A DNA stretch of 64,000 nt from Trissonchulus latispiculum (GCA_030248195.1 JASAND010013040.1:23396-87395), one strand, 5' to 3'. Shown: positions 1-13,529, numbered from the stretch's first letter. Made by a program: numbers and translations. Notes: generated by a model from the sequence alone, not told the origin.

Positions 1-282
1 CAGTATTGCGGTCAGTAAGATAGTTCATGGTTAAGTAAACAATACACCTACATGCGCAACAATACCCAAATTTGCTTCCACAAGGGTCAGTGAAATTTGA
101 CCTCCCGTTCAGGTATGTTATAGGTTATGGTAATGCATTGTGTCCCTACTTTGGCTCACAATAACAAAAATAATAAAAATAATAATAAAAATAGCAGTTA
201 AAGAAAAAAGAAAAAAGGAAAAAACAAAAATTCTAGTTCCCGACTGGACTCAAACCCGCAGCAAGAGTCCATAATTAATTCC
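1..282. other. No feature recognised
   Basis: AT-rich sequence with an A-rich run around 150-235. I see no coding exon, RNA gene or mobile-element end here. Confidence 0.5.
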
Positions 283-768
283 TTATATTATAGAAGAAGA
301 GTAAGCCACTAGAGGGCTTCTCTTCCTATTGAGTAACGGTGCTCCGCCCACAATACGCGAATGTTCCCCCGTTTGGTGGCTGGGGTCGACAGGCATATCC
401 CCTCCCCGTTTGGTGGGGGGGTAGCAAAAACAGGTACCCGTTTGGTGGGGGAATCTGATTGGCTGTTGGCGACCCCCCCCCAACGGGGACCCCTTTTGCC
501 TACCCCCCCCCCACCAAACGGGGACCCATTTTCGAATAGAACAAAAACTACCGTGATCCTCTGCCGCCCACCAAACGGGGAGGGGGTCTCTGCAATCTGA
601 TTGGCTGTTGGCTACCCCCCCCCCCACCAAACGGAGGCGGGGTGTGCTTTCTCGAAGAGAGCTACGCCCCCACCAAACGGGGGAACATTCGCGTATTGTG
701 GTCGGAGCACCGTTACGCAATGCAGTGAAGAGAAGCCCTCAATTGGCTTACTCTTCTTCTTATATATA
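283..768. repeat. Palindromic (foldback) element with CACCAAACGGGG repeats
   Basis: The left arm (about 290-420) and right arm (about 640-768) are inverted copies of each other. Paired blocks include AAGAGTAAGCC / GGCTTACTCTT, GAGGGCTTCTCTTC / GAAGAGAAGCCCTC, and ACGGTGCTCCG / CGGAGCACCGT. The interior repeats the motif CCACCAAACGGGG on both strands next to poly-C tracts, and a block reading AATCTGATTGGCTGTTGG occurs twice (about 450 and 596). The open frames crossing it in both directions come from this composition and are not genes. It is probably a non-autonomous DNA element. I could not assign a superfamily or a clear target duplication. Confidence 0.7.
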
Positions 769-2845
769 GTGCAATTATGCAGTCTTGCCCGCAGTCTTCT
801 GCATAAATCGCAACAACTGTGCTGCAACTGTGCTACAGTGAAATGAGCAGAAACCGAAATTCGAAACCAAAGTGTACAACTTTCAACGCACAACTGCATT
901 GCACCCCTAAGCAAAAAGGGGCCAGCTTGCTTGCTCCCAAAAGTAAGGTTGTACCAACTGGAAAACAACTATATACAACAATGGGAAAAGAATTTAATTA
1001 TTCAAAACCTCTACATAGCCGACTGGAATTTTTCTGTCAAAGACCGTCAAACTCAGACAAGAAGGGAGAAAAACAGGGGAAAGGAAATTCTACGGATCAC
1101 TTTCTGAACTGCTCGCTCATTCATGAAAAGAAACTGAAACGTTATACTTTTTTCCGGAGAACTATATTCCCTCCCCCCTCAGTTGACAAAAATCAATCTT
1201 TCATCCTTCATAAGAAAATAAATAAACTCAGAACAGAGCTGTTTATGAACCTTCTGGAGACGACAAATTCCCCTCTCCCTCAGTTTTGGTGTGAAGAGCC
1301 GAAACTGACAGTGTTTTAAGGTTTTAGGATGGTTCTAAACTGTAGCAAAAAAGCAAATTATGGTTTGGAAGCTAGAGAGCAGTAAAAATTCGCCGGTCAC
1401 AGAAAAGGTGTAAAAAGTTTTAAGAATACATCATTGATACGAAGGTCACGGACAGAAAACATGATTCGAAGTCATGGGAATTCTAGGGCTAAGCTGGGTA
1501 TCAACAGTTTTACAAGTTTTGTAACGTTAAAAATTAAAGTTTTGGCAAAATTTTTGCGAATTTGTATCGGAATAAAATCCTACTTTCTGAATTTTTATTT
1601 GGAGTATTACCGTTTTAGTGAATTTGAGTCTCACGCTTGTTCTACAGCTGTGAATAAAAGCTTTTCAGGTTTCAAAGACACTGTACTATTTAAACACTTG
1701 CTAATTCAAAATCTGCATACTCTTATCTGAAATTAGATTAATTTAGATTATTTTTAATTGAAATTAAACCAATTTTCCATCAAAAGTTGATTCTAGAAAA
1801 AAGTTAGCCTCCAAAAGTTTGACTGGTTCCTTCGGAATTCCAACTTTTGCCTAATCTAAAATCTAGTCCTAACCTTTCACTGGCACACACTGTCGACCAA
1901 CCCCCAAATTTAACAGCTCCCGTGGCAAGAAATACTTCTTTAGGCTAAACAGAAAAGTATAACTCAAAAGAGGGAATATTTCGATGCTGTCGATGCCCCT
2001 AGGTCAACTCCTAAGCCCTTCAATTTTTATGACTCAAGTTTTGAGAGGGGAGAGAAACTTAAGTAGAAGCTTACTAATGGCTCTTTTGGAGAGAAACCAA
2101 GAAATTTAAGACCTTTAGGGCCGTGGGCGTTGGAAAATGATAAACTTAAGTCCAGAAACATTTCAGAAAAAAGGACTTCTTCTAGATAGTTTGATCAAAA
2201 CAAGATCCAACGAAAGTTGTCACGAAACCTGCATATTTTCTTCCTTCTTGAGATGGAGGCCATATATTGGGGATTATGTTAAAGCTAGACGTCTTATTAA
2301 TCAGTTTTGAGAGAAGACTAACAATAGCAAAAAACGAATTTCAATATGTTGTTGTTATCACTGTTGATAAATTGACATAAACAAAAAAGGAATGATCGAC
2401 GGTTATTGTTCACCAATATCAAGCTGAAGAAAATGAAAAGTTTCAAACTTTGACCAGTCGAGCTAAAAATAGATATTTGATGTACTTAGGCTTGACCTCC
2501 GAAAAATCACATATTGGTAAAGTCTCGAGAATTTTCAATGGTCCGGTTTTGCCGAATCGCTAAAAATGATTTTCCAGAAATCACTGAATAATTATTAATC
2601 GGTAATAAGAAATATTGATAGTGATAATTATTAATTAATCTTTGCAGTGCGACATGCCGTTTCGATCGACAACCTTTTCTTCAAGTCTTTCAATTACTGA
2701 TTTCTACACCTACCACCCAGACTAGAGTTTGTCTTTTTTCAAGATGGCCAATTTCAATAAGTAGAATTTTCGTCTCAACAATGAACGCTAAAAAGAAGGT
2801 GGTATCGTTCGCTGTGCTGGACATTCCTTCAGACAAACTGAATTA
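769..2845. other. Intergenic; no gene supported
   Basis: The longest open frame (819-1319, + strand, 166 codons) has no recognisable domain, no signal peptide and low-complexity composition, and it begins beside the palindrome at 283-768. A second open frame at 1434-1730 is equally unsupported. The rest is AT-rich with stops in all frames. Confidence 0.5.
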
Positions 2846-3187
2846 GGGCATTTTCGCGAGCGAGTTAAACTAGTAGAGTTAAACGAGCTAAAATTAACTT
2901 TTTTAACCTCTATTCGCGCACTCAGCAAGTTGATTTTAACCCTGCCTGTTTTAACTCTTTTAACTCTCGCTTAGTTGTTTTGAGACAAACTTTTCGGGGA
3001 CCCGAACCGTGCTACAACGGTTTCTGGCGGTTTTTCCCGGGAGGATTGTTGAGATAAACGATTTGGAGGTTCCGTTTAGGAGAAAATGTAGGAGTAGTGG
3101 ATAGCTCTCTAGTTAGGAGTTGGAACTAGTTAAAACAGTTAACTTTAACTCTACTCTACTCTACTCTACCCTTTCATGAAAAGGCCC
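2846..3187. repeat. MITE of the GGGCCTTTTC / GTAGAGTAGAGT family
   Basis: The ends are inverted: GGGCATTTTC at the left and GAAAAGGCCC at the right. Next to the right end is a run of CTCTACTCTACTCT. The same ends and the same run occur in the 159-bp copy at 26447-26605, and a degraded relative lies around 13870-14000. The interior is rich in AGTTAAA/TTTAACT motifs on both strands. Confidence 0.6.
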
Positions 3188-3204
3188 TAGGAGGCTCAGT
3201 GGTA

Positions 3205-3381
3205 TGTCGCGTGTCGCTTCAGTGTTCACAGGTTCTTTGCTGGCGACGCCAAAAGTGCCCTGCGACAAATTGGCTGCGTTGGCTTTGGCTAGGGTTGCAC
3301 TGAAATATCCTGCGACAAGACATCAGCCTGTGAACACATCAGTTACTGCGATAAGCGACAAACTACTTGCGACACGCGACA
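3205..3381. repeat. Small inverted-repeat element
   Basis: TGTCGCGTGTCGC at 3205-3217 is complemented by GCGACACGCGACA at 3369-3381. Further in, GTTCACAGG (about 3223) is complemented by CCTGTGAAC (about 3329). The short open frame across it is a by-product of the repeat. Confidence 0.5.
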
Positions 3382-4343
3382 AACGACAGCCTGTGTTTCG
3401 GGCATTAAAGTTTCAAAGTTCTTTTAAAGGGTCTTTTGCAACGCGGTCCTGAGCTTGTAGACTTTGTGTCTTTCCATCGTTATCTAAGGTGAACATTACT
3501 CTGTGATGCCAACAGCAATAATTTACAGGTGGAGTCAATTTTTTCCAATTTTCTAAATTCCAAGAACCCTGACTGAAAGCTGAAATTTGATTTTTCATGG
3601 TAATTTGTCGTGCCTTTCAAATAGACAATAAACACTATTCTACAAAATTTTGTGGTTTACATATTTGTAACTCACAATTTAACGACAGCATAAACCTCAT
3701 TCAAAGTCGCACCGTTTCTTAGCAATTTTTCTAATAACTGTAACGAAAATTATTGTCAATAAAAATGTTAGATAAATTTCTAAGTTTACAGAAATATCAA
3801 CATACGGGTTCGTGTTTAGCGTCAAAAAACTTTATTCAACAGTAAAACCGTTTTATATTCATCATTTGCACGCGTCAAAATTTGAAAATTTGCGTTTCTT
3901 CTCTGGAAAATTTTACAGGAAAAAATCACTGAAATGGCAGAAGTTACGTGGCTAGGTCCCAAAAGTTAAGGTCAACCTCTTAACCGTTTGACATATATAT
4001 GGTCCTTCAATGTAAAAATTTCTTTAAAATTAGGACAAATTCGTGGGTTTCGAATTTTAAGAAAATGTACACATATTAGACGCATATGTTGCGACTGCAG
4101 TTTTGAATTGGTTTACATTATTAAAATGGTCTTTTAAGGTCCTTCCTATAGTTGTGCAATGTGAAGAATTGCTTTTTATGACCTAACCGTTTTAATCTGT
4201 TAAATAAAACAGTTCTAACAAATCAGTGGAATCTTAACTGTACGGAATTTATTGTTATTGCGATTTTCGGCGAAACGAAACTTTTCTGAACTGAAAGTTG
4301 CCATAATTTTAGTAGGCCTTATTTTAATGCGATTCTGCTCAGA
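3382..4343. other. Upstream region of the secreted Cys12 protein gene
   Basis: AT-rich, no exon seen. It should hold the promoter and 5' UTR of the gene starting at 4344, but I see no unambiguous TATA box or initiator to annotate. Confidence 0.4.
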
Positions 4344-6748
4344 ATGAAGCTATCATACTGTTTTACTACATTTATTTGTATCGGATTTTTGTGCAATGTT
4401 GCTGTTGCAAGGGGTAAGACATTTCAACTTTTCAATTTAAACATTTATTCTGCTTAAAGCAATTTATTAATTGTATGTTATCAACTGATTACAAAATGAT
4501 AATTAAACTCAAATCGAATAAATGTGAACAACCTCCCGCACATTAATGGTATTAAGCCGGAACAGACGAGTACCAAATTAATTAAATAGTTACGTATTAA
4601 TTAATAAATCTACAACTAATATGACACACCTTGGCATATCATACCCTGGAAAATGCATACAACTACTCTGTTAGTATTAATAGTTTCATAAAAGCTTATG
4701 TACAGTAATGTTAATGCAATCGAAACTTAACAGCTCCCGTCGCATGTGGCTGACACGTCCATTAAGCCAATTTCACACGATGGGAATTTTCGTGGGGATT
4801 CCTGCGGATTTTTGTGAAAAACCTTCGAATTTTGCGTACCGGGGAAATTCCCAGTGAAATCCACTCTTGAAAATCCCCATCGTGTGAAATCGGCTTTACT
4901 CATTTGAGAACGGTCTACTAATTAACTGGTCAAACTAATCTTTCATGTCTAAAAAATGGTCCATGACCAATATTTTGACTGTCTGTTTCTGCCAAATAAT
5001 GCCTAAATTAAGCATCCATCCATCAGCATTGTGCCTCATTGTGTAAACGTTCGTGCAAAAATTCATGCATTAATCCATTTCGATTCTGGTTTCTCTGAAC
5101 AGAACCCTATGTTAAGCATCTGTCTATTTGTTTATGCCACATCGTGCAACACTGTGCAGAAAAACATCGTCCTTGCTCATTGATCACAAAAATTCATGCA
5201 GAAACCAATTCGTGCAGAAACTCTTTGTGCTGTTTCAGTGCTGGAACGCCGGCAGGTGGCTGCGGACAGCTGTTCCCCGCTGGAACAGGAGGATATCACC
5301 ATCTGTCTGGATCCGATGATCCGGATCTCGGAAAATCTGGCCCGCCAGCAGCCTGAAATAAATCAAATGATTTTCCCGCTGTTCACCTTTCGTCGCAGTG
5401 ATCTGGAAAGCATCTGTGTTACCTGGAACGGCATACGGCAGACCTGCCTTTCAGATCACCTGGTCGACAGGTGTGAGGGTCACCCGCTGTTGGACATCCT
5501 CATGTCGCTGTTCGGCTACGCCTGCTCGCCCGATACGCGGGTGACCTTCTTTCAGAACTTTCAGTGCGTTGCCGACGTACTGGCTGGGGAGCCGGTCTGT
5601 CTGCAGCGCATTATCGCGCCGCCCGACCCGGCACTGCGACCGCGCAGCAAGTGTGAGCCGATTCCCGGCTTTCATCGCTGTATCGCGGGCATCGTGCTGA
5701 TTCGGTGCGGCGATAGCGGCCTTTTTATGCTACAGCAAACGCTGCAACGATTTGGATGCTCTGTGGGGGATGTGGATACGTCGGAAGCTTTAGGTTTGTA
5801 AGCTTCTGCTTACATGGTTTCTCTTAATAAGATAAATTTTTGCATTGTATTCTGTTAGTTTGAAAAACACAGTTATCACTGGTATATTTAAATATTTTTA
5901 AATTTTAGGTTCTCAGTTTTTCGACGATTGTCTTTAAACTTTTATATCTATCATTTATTTTCGACTTAGTGTCTGTGTCAAAACAACAAATTATAACAGC
6001 ATGGTGCACTGCCATAAAAATTTATGCTTTTGGTCACCTTGAATAATCAATGTTTTAAACTTTTGATTGCAGCATTGATTTGTCTCACCCGTATTTCTTG
6101 TCTAAAAACTAGGAGTTTACATTCTGCCAAAACAAGAGACAGTTTATTTTAAAATATTTCTTAAATCCTTTGACAACGATGCCATAAATTGATAGGTCTT
6201 CAGTGTAAAAAGTTGATAACATATAATAACTTTTAACTGCTTTGTCAACATTTTCGAGAGTAGTCATTTTGAAATTGAGTTTTTGCAAATTCATGCCAAC
6301 ATTAATTTTTAGCTTGACAAGGGACAGCAAAAGTATATATGAAGAAATAATAATTGAGAACAACCGAATCCAGCTTACGGAAGTTGTCTTCCTGTGTTCA
6401 AATTCTGAAATGATGATTCAACCAGTTGAAATTAATAGTTTAACGTGTTTTTCAACACTATATCAATAGAACAGTGGGGTGTGATCATTTCGCTATCACC
6501 AAAAGCCACATCTCTAGCCAAAACCGTACGATTAATTTAATGTCTAAATTTATAGGTCTCCACTGAAGATATTTAAGACAAGAGATATATTATTATTTAT
6601 TATTATTATATATTATATTATTATTAGATATATTATTTAATATAAGATATAAAAGATAAGATCTTTTTATTCAAACTTATTCAATTTGCATTAACTCTAT
6701 TTCAGGACCAGCTCGAGCACCGGTTCCTGCACCAACACCACCACCACC

Positions 6749-6780
<32 letters not shown>

Positions 6781-9635
6781 CAACGACAAGACAACCTACA
6801 AGAGAAGAATCTCAGACAACCCGTAGACCGGCAACTCCAGCGCCCAGAACAACGGCCCGCCGAACCACAACACCTGACAGTACGGGGAGCACCACCTCGC
6901 GCGGTCGGGTAACTACCTGGATCAACGGTCACACCTTCGAGGTCGTCCCAGCCAGTCCACCCACCACCCAAACGATCCGATGGTGGGAGTCGACCATCAG
7001 CTTCGAGTGGGTCACCCGCCCGCCTGTGACCACAACGGAACCCGCAGACGATCCGGGTCAGAATGATCTGATACCGGATTCCCGGGAGAGGATACCGGGT
7101 CCGGTTCCGGGTCCGGATCCCGCGGCCGAAGAATTTGTCTTCACCGATCCTCCCGTACCGATCGAAGTAATCGATTCCCAACCGGAAATCGATGCGGGTG
7201 GTCCGGCCGGACTTCCGGCTCAGGATCTATCGAACAATTTCGTTCAACCAACCACCGGTGAGCCACAGGCTGCAGCTCAAACTACGCTGGTGGTGGAAAA
7301 CCCGCCCATACAGTCGATTCAGCTGCCCGCTAGCGTGGAGGAGTTCAGCAGCGGATCCGGAAACGAATTGTCGGAAATTGCCGGAAGTTCCGGCGTTTTG
7401 GTGGAACAACCCGGAAAACAGGTCGAGAAAAAGCAACCGGAACTGCCGGTCGCGGAAGCCACCACTACCGGTTGGTGGGAAGCGTTTGAAATTGCGGAAG
7501 AGGTGGAAGAAGAAGCGGAAAAATTGGTAACTGAAACTGAAACTCCGGCCAGCCCTGTTTCGACTGTCATCATTGAGCTGTTCACGCAACCGCTCACAAC
7601 GCCGGCTGCGACTGAAACTGAAACTGAAATTGAAAGGGAAACTGTTGCGGTAGTTGATCCCAACCAGCTGGGCACAACGATTGCTCCACAGGCTGAAACC
7701 ACCGTGCCAGTTCCCGCGGAAACGACTGTGGCACAAACTGAAACTGAAACTGAAACTGAAACTGAAACTGAAATTGCAGTTCCACAAGTCACAACTGATA
7801 CGGTACCATCTGTAGCAGATGAAAACGCTGAATTTCTTGAGGTGGAAATTGAAAACTCCGCTGTGACTGCAACCGATGAAGATGTGGAACTGATAGAAAC
7901 TGAAACTGAAAAAGAAATAGGAGATGAAATTGAAAACGTCGTCACGGAAGCCCAGCTTTCGGCTGCGACTGACGAGCAAGTTGGCCTGATTGAAATTGAA
8001 TCAGGATTTGAGTCGGAATCGGAAACTGAAATTGTTGAAATCGAAGTGGAAATAGGTGATGAAAACGGGTTTACGGATGAAAATGAAATCGAAATAGAAA
8101 TCGAAGAAAGCGAAAAGGAAAACATTGGAGAAGCTGTGGTGGCTGAAACGGAAACTGAAACTAAAGAACCGGAATCCATACCGGTAGAATTAACAACAAA
8201 AGAAGAAACTGAAAATCCCGACGAAGAAATTGCGGAAACTGAAACTGATTCCATTCTGGAAAATGAAGATTCCACCGATGCTGGTGAGGAAGTAAATACC
8301 GGAATTGTGGAAATAATAGCAGACGAAATTTCGGAAACAGAATTCGATGAAACACCACCGGAGCCTGAAGACCAGATCGAAAAGAAAGTCGAAATCGAAA
8401 TTGACGAAAATCACGACGGAGAATCTCTAACAACTCTATCGCCAGAAGATTTGAGCAGAATTCTGGAGGAAATGGGAATGAACAAGAAAGCCGTCGAAGA
8501 AGCGATTCTGGTCAGCCCAGACGAAGCGACCGTTTCCGACGCTTCGCCTGAACCGACTGAAATCGATTTCGAGGAGGAAGAGGAATCAGCCACAGTCGAT
8601 CTAGAAGAAATGTACCGTCGAATGATGAACGAATCGACAACTCTTGAAGTTGCCGACATGTATAGTACTGAGGGGGGTCCTACGACAACCCTAGAATCGT
8701 TGGACATCAACGATATGTATCTGTTGATGATGCGGGAAAATCAGACGAATTCGACGACAGTTGAAACAGAAACGGCATTTCAGGTCGAATCAGGAAGTCA
8801 GGAATTCGATCAGACCAAGGAGACATCGACGGACGATGTGATTTATGAAGTCGTGGAAACGCTGGAAAGCGAAAATAGTCTCCTGAAAGAGAAATCCGCA
8901 GAAACTGAAACTGAAACTGAAAGCGAAGGTCCGCCCTACATGAACCGGGTGGAGGTTCTGATACCGATTGCTCGGAAATCGATAGCAGAAAAATCCATCG
9001 AATCCATCATCCCAGCAACCGGCTTGGACGATGCTCCAAACGAGGTGGACTTGAGCGATCCTGAAACAGTAAGAAGACGACAACCTACCGTAGAGATCTC
9101 CCTGAATGCCGTTTCGAAGGGAGACGACGAAAACGACCAGAGCGAGTCCATCTGCACCGAGGAAGAGAAGGGACAAGTTCGGACCTGTCTCCAACCGTTG
9201 ATGGATATCTGGCAATCGTATTCGCAGGAAAATCCGTTCCTTCGGAACACGACCTTCCCGCTCTTCCTGGTGCAGAGGAACCAACTGCTGGAACTGTGCG
9301 ATCAGTACGCCTCCGCCTTTCTGGACTGCCGACTGGAGACCTTCCATAACTGCAAGGCGGAGCCCATAGTCAGTTTCTCGGACTCACTACTGGGCTACGC
9401 CTGCGGGAATGCTGTGGACTTCTTCCGCTCCTTTGACTGTCTGTCCGTCATAGCTCAGGAGGGCTTTGAGTGTCGCCATTTCATCGAGGTTGACCCGGAA
9501 ACGGCCTTCAACAATCGATGTAATGGCTTGGATGGCTACCTGGACTGTGTACATGATATGGTCGAAGCCATATGTCCCTCAAATTCCATGGACATACTGC
9601 ATGGTTCTGTAAAATACTATGGATGCCATAGCTAA
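4344..9635 (+). CDS. Secreted Thr/Glu-rich protein with two Cys12 domains
   Basis: Three exons: 4344-4413, 5239-5793 and 6706-9635, joined by GT..AG introns in matching phase, give 1184 residues. Exon 1 encodes a 23-residue hydrophobic signal peptide, so the product is secreted. Residues about 35-205 (exon 2) and about 1024-1184 (end of exon 3) are homologous: each has 12 cysteines in the same order and shared motifs such as FPLF, GYAC and FxxFxC. Between them lies a low-complexity region: a Pro10/Thr-run at the start of exon 3, a short Trp-containing stretch (TIRWWES), then several hundred residues rich in Glu, Thr, Ile and Ser with (ET)n runs. The layout resembles an extracellular matrix, cuticle or eggshell proteoglycan or mucin. 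The Cys domain recalls nematode DUF19/T20D4.11 or CPG4-like domains, but that assignment is from spacing only. Function is unknown. I see no clear AATAAA in the 300 bp after the stop. Confidence 0.85.
4765..4895. mobile_element. 131-bp MITE in intron 1, TTA target duplication
   Basis: The inverted ends AGCCAATTTCACACGATGGG and its near-complement ending CGTGTGAAATCGGCT bound a 131-bp element flanked on both sides by TTA (4762-4764 and 4896-4898). A three-base TWA duplication with short inverted repeats is typical of PIF/Harbinger (Tourist-like) MITEs. It sits in the first intron of the secreted Cys12 gene. Confidence 0.65.
5794..6705 (+). other. Intron 2 of the Cys12 gene, no other gene
   Basis: The donor GTTTGT at 5794 and acceptor TTTCAG ending 6705 bound a 912-bp AT-rich intron. 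It contains a TAT/TTA simple-repeat stretch around 6588-6655. Open frames here (6109-6363 minus, 6242-6469 plus) have no support. Confidence 0.7.
7520..8250 (+). repeat. Coding GAAACT hexamer repeat (Glu-Thr)
   Basis: The hexamer GAAACT, encoding Glu-Thr, recurs throughout. The longest run is six copies at about 7739-7774, with more around 7606-7640, 8140-8165 and again at 8900-8925. Degenerate GAAATT/GAAATC units (Glu-Ile) lie between. Because the unit is two codons long, the antisense strand stays open in two frames as Ser-Val or Phe-Gln/Ser runs; those antisense frames are artefacts. Confidence 0.8.
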
Positions 9636-10716
9636 GCACCACATTGAGACTACTAACTGTATGTACAGTTTGCACCAAAAGGTACATAATAGACCATACC
9701 AATACTTTTTGAAAAATTTTCATTTGTTAAATATTTTTACATTTTTCAGTTTCTTATGACAAAATCTTCCGAGGTCTGTTAAGTACTTTGTTTGCCAGAA
9801 TATAGTTTATTGTATTAACTATTTTGTACTTTGTTTGTTATTACTGTAATTTTGTTTCTAGTCTTGTTACTGTAATGTAGTGTGAAAGAAAATTATTTGC
9901 TCACATTTCGCCGTAACTGTGTTTCAAGAGTACGTAATAGATAAGAGTATGACAAATCAATAGAGCAATCATATATTAATTAAGTGACGCTAGCTTTAGC
10001 AATTTTTAAAAATTAACCTTTAGGTACTCTAAAAACAGCTTCGAACTAACCTAGTTTTGCAAACCCTACCGTATCTAAATTGTTTTCACTAAAAATTTAC
10101 TCGGCAAAAAATTACGCAAAACATTAAGTTTTCATTGCTTAATTTGTTTTCCCCTGTTGCTGATTCAATTCTTTCTATAATTAAGTTTTCCGTCTGCTTT
10201 TTAACATCAAAACTGGCAGTTTTCATTCGCAATTGTGAAGTAAAACTGGATTTTTCTCAGAAAATCCCCACAAAAAGGTCACAAAGTTGACAGCGCTAAA
10301 CTTGCGACCCTGACTAAAAGAATTGAATCTGCGCTAGAAATAAGGGCAGTTTTTCAGTAGAAAGTTTGCGTTTAATTTCCTGACATAGATTAAAATTAAA
10401 CACCAACTTGAAATTCCGTTTCCCATAGGAATTTACGAAATGTTACCCACGTAGACTCTTTTGTTTTCTGTTTCAAGTTGACTAATTTAGCAAATTTGAC
10501 AATTTTGCAATTAGAATAACAAATAGGGTTGTCACACTATTGAATTACAGAATGTAAACTATTGCCACTTAAATCTATACGAGAAAGAGTTAAAATATAC
10601 AAGCCCAGGTTTGTGACAGTAGCTGACCATATTGCCAGAAAATATTTCGACTCTCCGGAAAAATTGTCACCTCGTCACCTGTCACATGTCAAATTGTCAC
10701 CTGTCAGAATTCAGGT
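9636..10716. other. Intergenic / 3' flank, nothing recognised
   Basis: AT-rich sequence following the stop codon at 9635. It should contain the 3' UTR, but no strong AATAAA is visible. No exon or repeat boundary is seen until the (CA)n tract. Confidence 0.45.
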
Positions 10717-11418
<702 letters not shown>

Positions 11419-11478
11419 ACCCGGGAGTAAAGTTAAAACAGTGGCTCTTAAGAAGTAGAGTAAACCATTAGACGATAC

Positions 11479-13343
11479 TAGGCATGGGCACGGGTCCAAA
11501 AATATGGACCCGGGTACCCGGTACTACCCGAAGCCCTATGTCGGGTAATTGCGACACTACCCGGGTACCCGGGTACTCGGGTACCCGGGTACCCGAGCAC
11601 TTTCGGGTACCCGAGAATTTTTTAACCCATTTTTCGGATTTGGCCATTTTGAAATTTAAATTTTTCAGGGGTCCTTATTCACATTGAGCTTAGATTGGAT
11701 AGATTTTCATTCCTAAGTTATTTGAAAGAAGTTTTAAAGACTTAAAATGGATTATAGGGACTTTCAATTAATTGTCACGGTATCAGAAGCTGATGCTGAT
11801 ACGGACAACATTAGTTTTTTAGTTTTTTATTTCATAACCGCGCTCAGATCAGAAATTTTCTGAGTTTCGTGCCACCGTTGCCCTGTCCGCTTCCTCTAAC
11901 CTTTAAATGTTAACAAATTTTAGAAAACATTTGGATTATAAGAGCAAATCCCCATGACAAAATAAATTTAGCTAACTTCAACCGCTTGTCTCTGGAAATT
12001 GGAACAGCACAAAAGGCAGCAAACAAGCAAAGCCTGCACGAAGTATATACTAAGTTTTGCCTAGTTTCTTTTCGTTTCCTTTTACGTAATTTCTTAATGA
12101 AACCTGAATGAAAAAGAAAATAAAATGTCTTGGGTAAAAACTTAACGTTTTGTGATCGGACCACTACACTTTACTGACAACAAATGTAAAATTTTACACT
12201 CACTCACTCACTCACTCAATAAATTGACTTATGTGTTGAGATTAGTGTTTACATTTTCCATTTAGATTAATTTTATAAATTTTTACCTGAAAGGAATTGC
12301 TCCAATTTCCTTTCCCTCTGTCTGACCTTTTGCTTTTGAAGTAACCTTACCAAACGTAAAACTGATGAGAGGTGCTAGTCCTTTAGAACTTTTATTAAAC
12401 GTTTACAAGACATTTATTAAATATTCCTTGAAACAAAATCATTTATCTCATTACGATTCCACGGTATCCGACGAAAGACGAAGCAACCATCTCCCTCAAC
12501 TTGGATAAATTTTTCTCAGTCACTATTAAAGGCGTGCGCAACCAAAGAATCATTCAAAAGCTAGTATGCTCAAGATTTGATTAAATGAATGTTCAAACAA
12601 TCTGGGAGCGTTTTCTGAATTCAGAATTCAGCTTAGAAACAGCTAAAGTTGACAAAAATTGAAACTTAATGAGCGTTAGGTATTAATGAAGAAACTTTTT
12701 CAACGTTGGAATTGACCATCTGGCATTAAATTAGAATCACTAAACTTTCAAGAACATTTCAGTCACCATTGACACCATCTAATGGTAATTAGTATTGTTT
12801 TACTTACAGGTTAGGGCAGGCCTAGTTCAGTGAACAACGCAGAGTTGTATCAAAAGACACTAATTTGATGCGAACAGTTTTGTTTGTATCTTGTGAATTT
12901 TAAGTTTTAATTAATTCATCGATTTCCGCATATTGCTCTAACAGGACTTTAAAGAAAGAAAAAATTATTAGAGCAAGGTAAATTTAATATTTTTAAAACA
13001 AATCTAAAAATAGAAAATTATAAAATGTTTGAAAAATACCAGGACTAATTCCTCTTCCCAGTACTTCGTTTTTCTGTTGCAGTATCTTTTTATAATACAT
13101 ATTAAATTTTATAATAAACTGAAAAAACATCGGTGGTAATAAATTTTCTTAGCCAAAAATTTTCGGTGGTTAAAAATTTTCTGAGCCAAAAAATTTCTCT
13201 TTGCTTGATCCAGATTAATTCGGTTTTATCCGGTTTTTTCCGGTTTTAACTGATATCGGGTACCCGAAGCAGGACCCGGGTACCCGAAAATTTTCGGGTA
13301 CCCGGGTACCCGTCGGGTACCCGACTACCCGTGCCCATGCCTA
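11479..13343. mobile_element. Non-autonomous hAT-like element, perfect 8-bp target duplication
   Basis: The left end TAGGCATGGGCACGGGT is the exact complement of the right end. The 1865-bp element is flanked by identical 8-bp copies of GACGATAC (11471-11478 and 13344-13351), the signature of hAT transposition. Clusters of the palindrome GGGTACCC occur just inside each end (about 11505-11615 and 13255-13328). Between them is AT-rich sequence with no transposase frame, so it needs a transposase supplied elsewhere. Confidence 0.85.
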
Positions 13344-13523
13344 GACGATACCACAAAATTACGAGAAGGAAGAACTTAATTTTATCACTTTATTTTTCCT
13401 GTAATCGATGCGCCGTTGCCGAAGTCATAATTTGAGATTTCGGAGTACCAATAGGACCTGTTCCTAAAAGAATTCCAGATTAGGTCAATCCTAAAACCTA
13501 TTAACTTGATAAATTCTCAACCA

Positions 13524-13529
13524 TTTATT
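13524..13529 (-). promoter_or_regulatory. Poly(A) signal of the small secreted protein gene
   Basis: AATAAA on the minus strand, 46 bases past the stop codon that ends at 13576. Confidence 0.6.

Noticed and set aside
819..1319. 166-codon plus-strand frame
   Set aside because: No domain, no homology recognised, starts next to a palindromic element and has no splice or regulatory context.
7227..8275. Antisense frames up to 318 codons (Ser-Val rich) opposite the Cys12 gene
   Set aside because: Shadow of the GAAACT repeat on the coding strand, which has a spliced, signal-peptide-bearing model.
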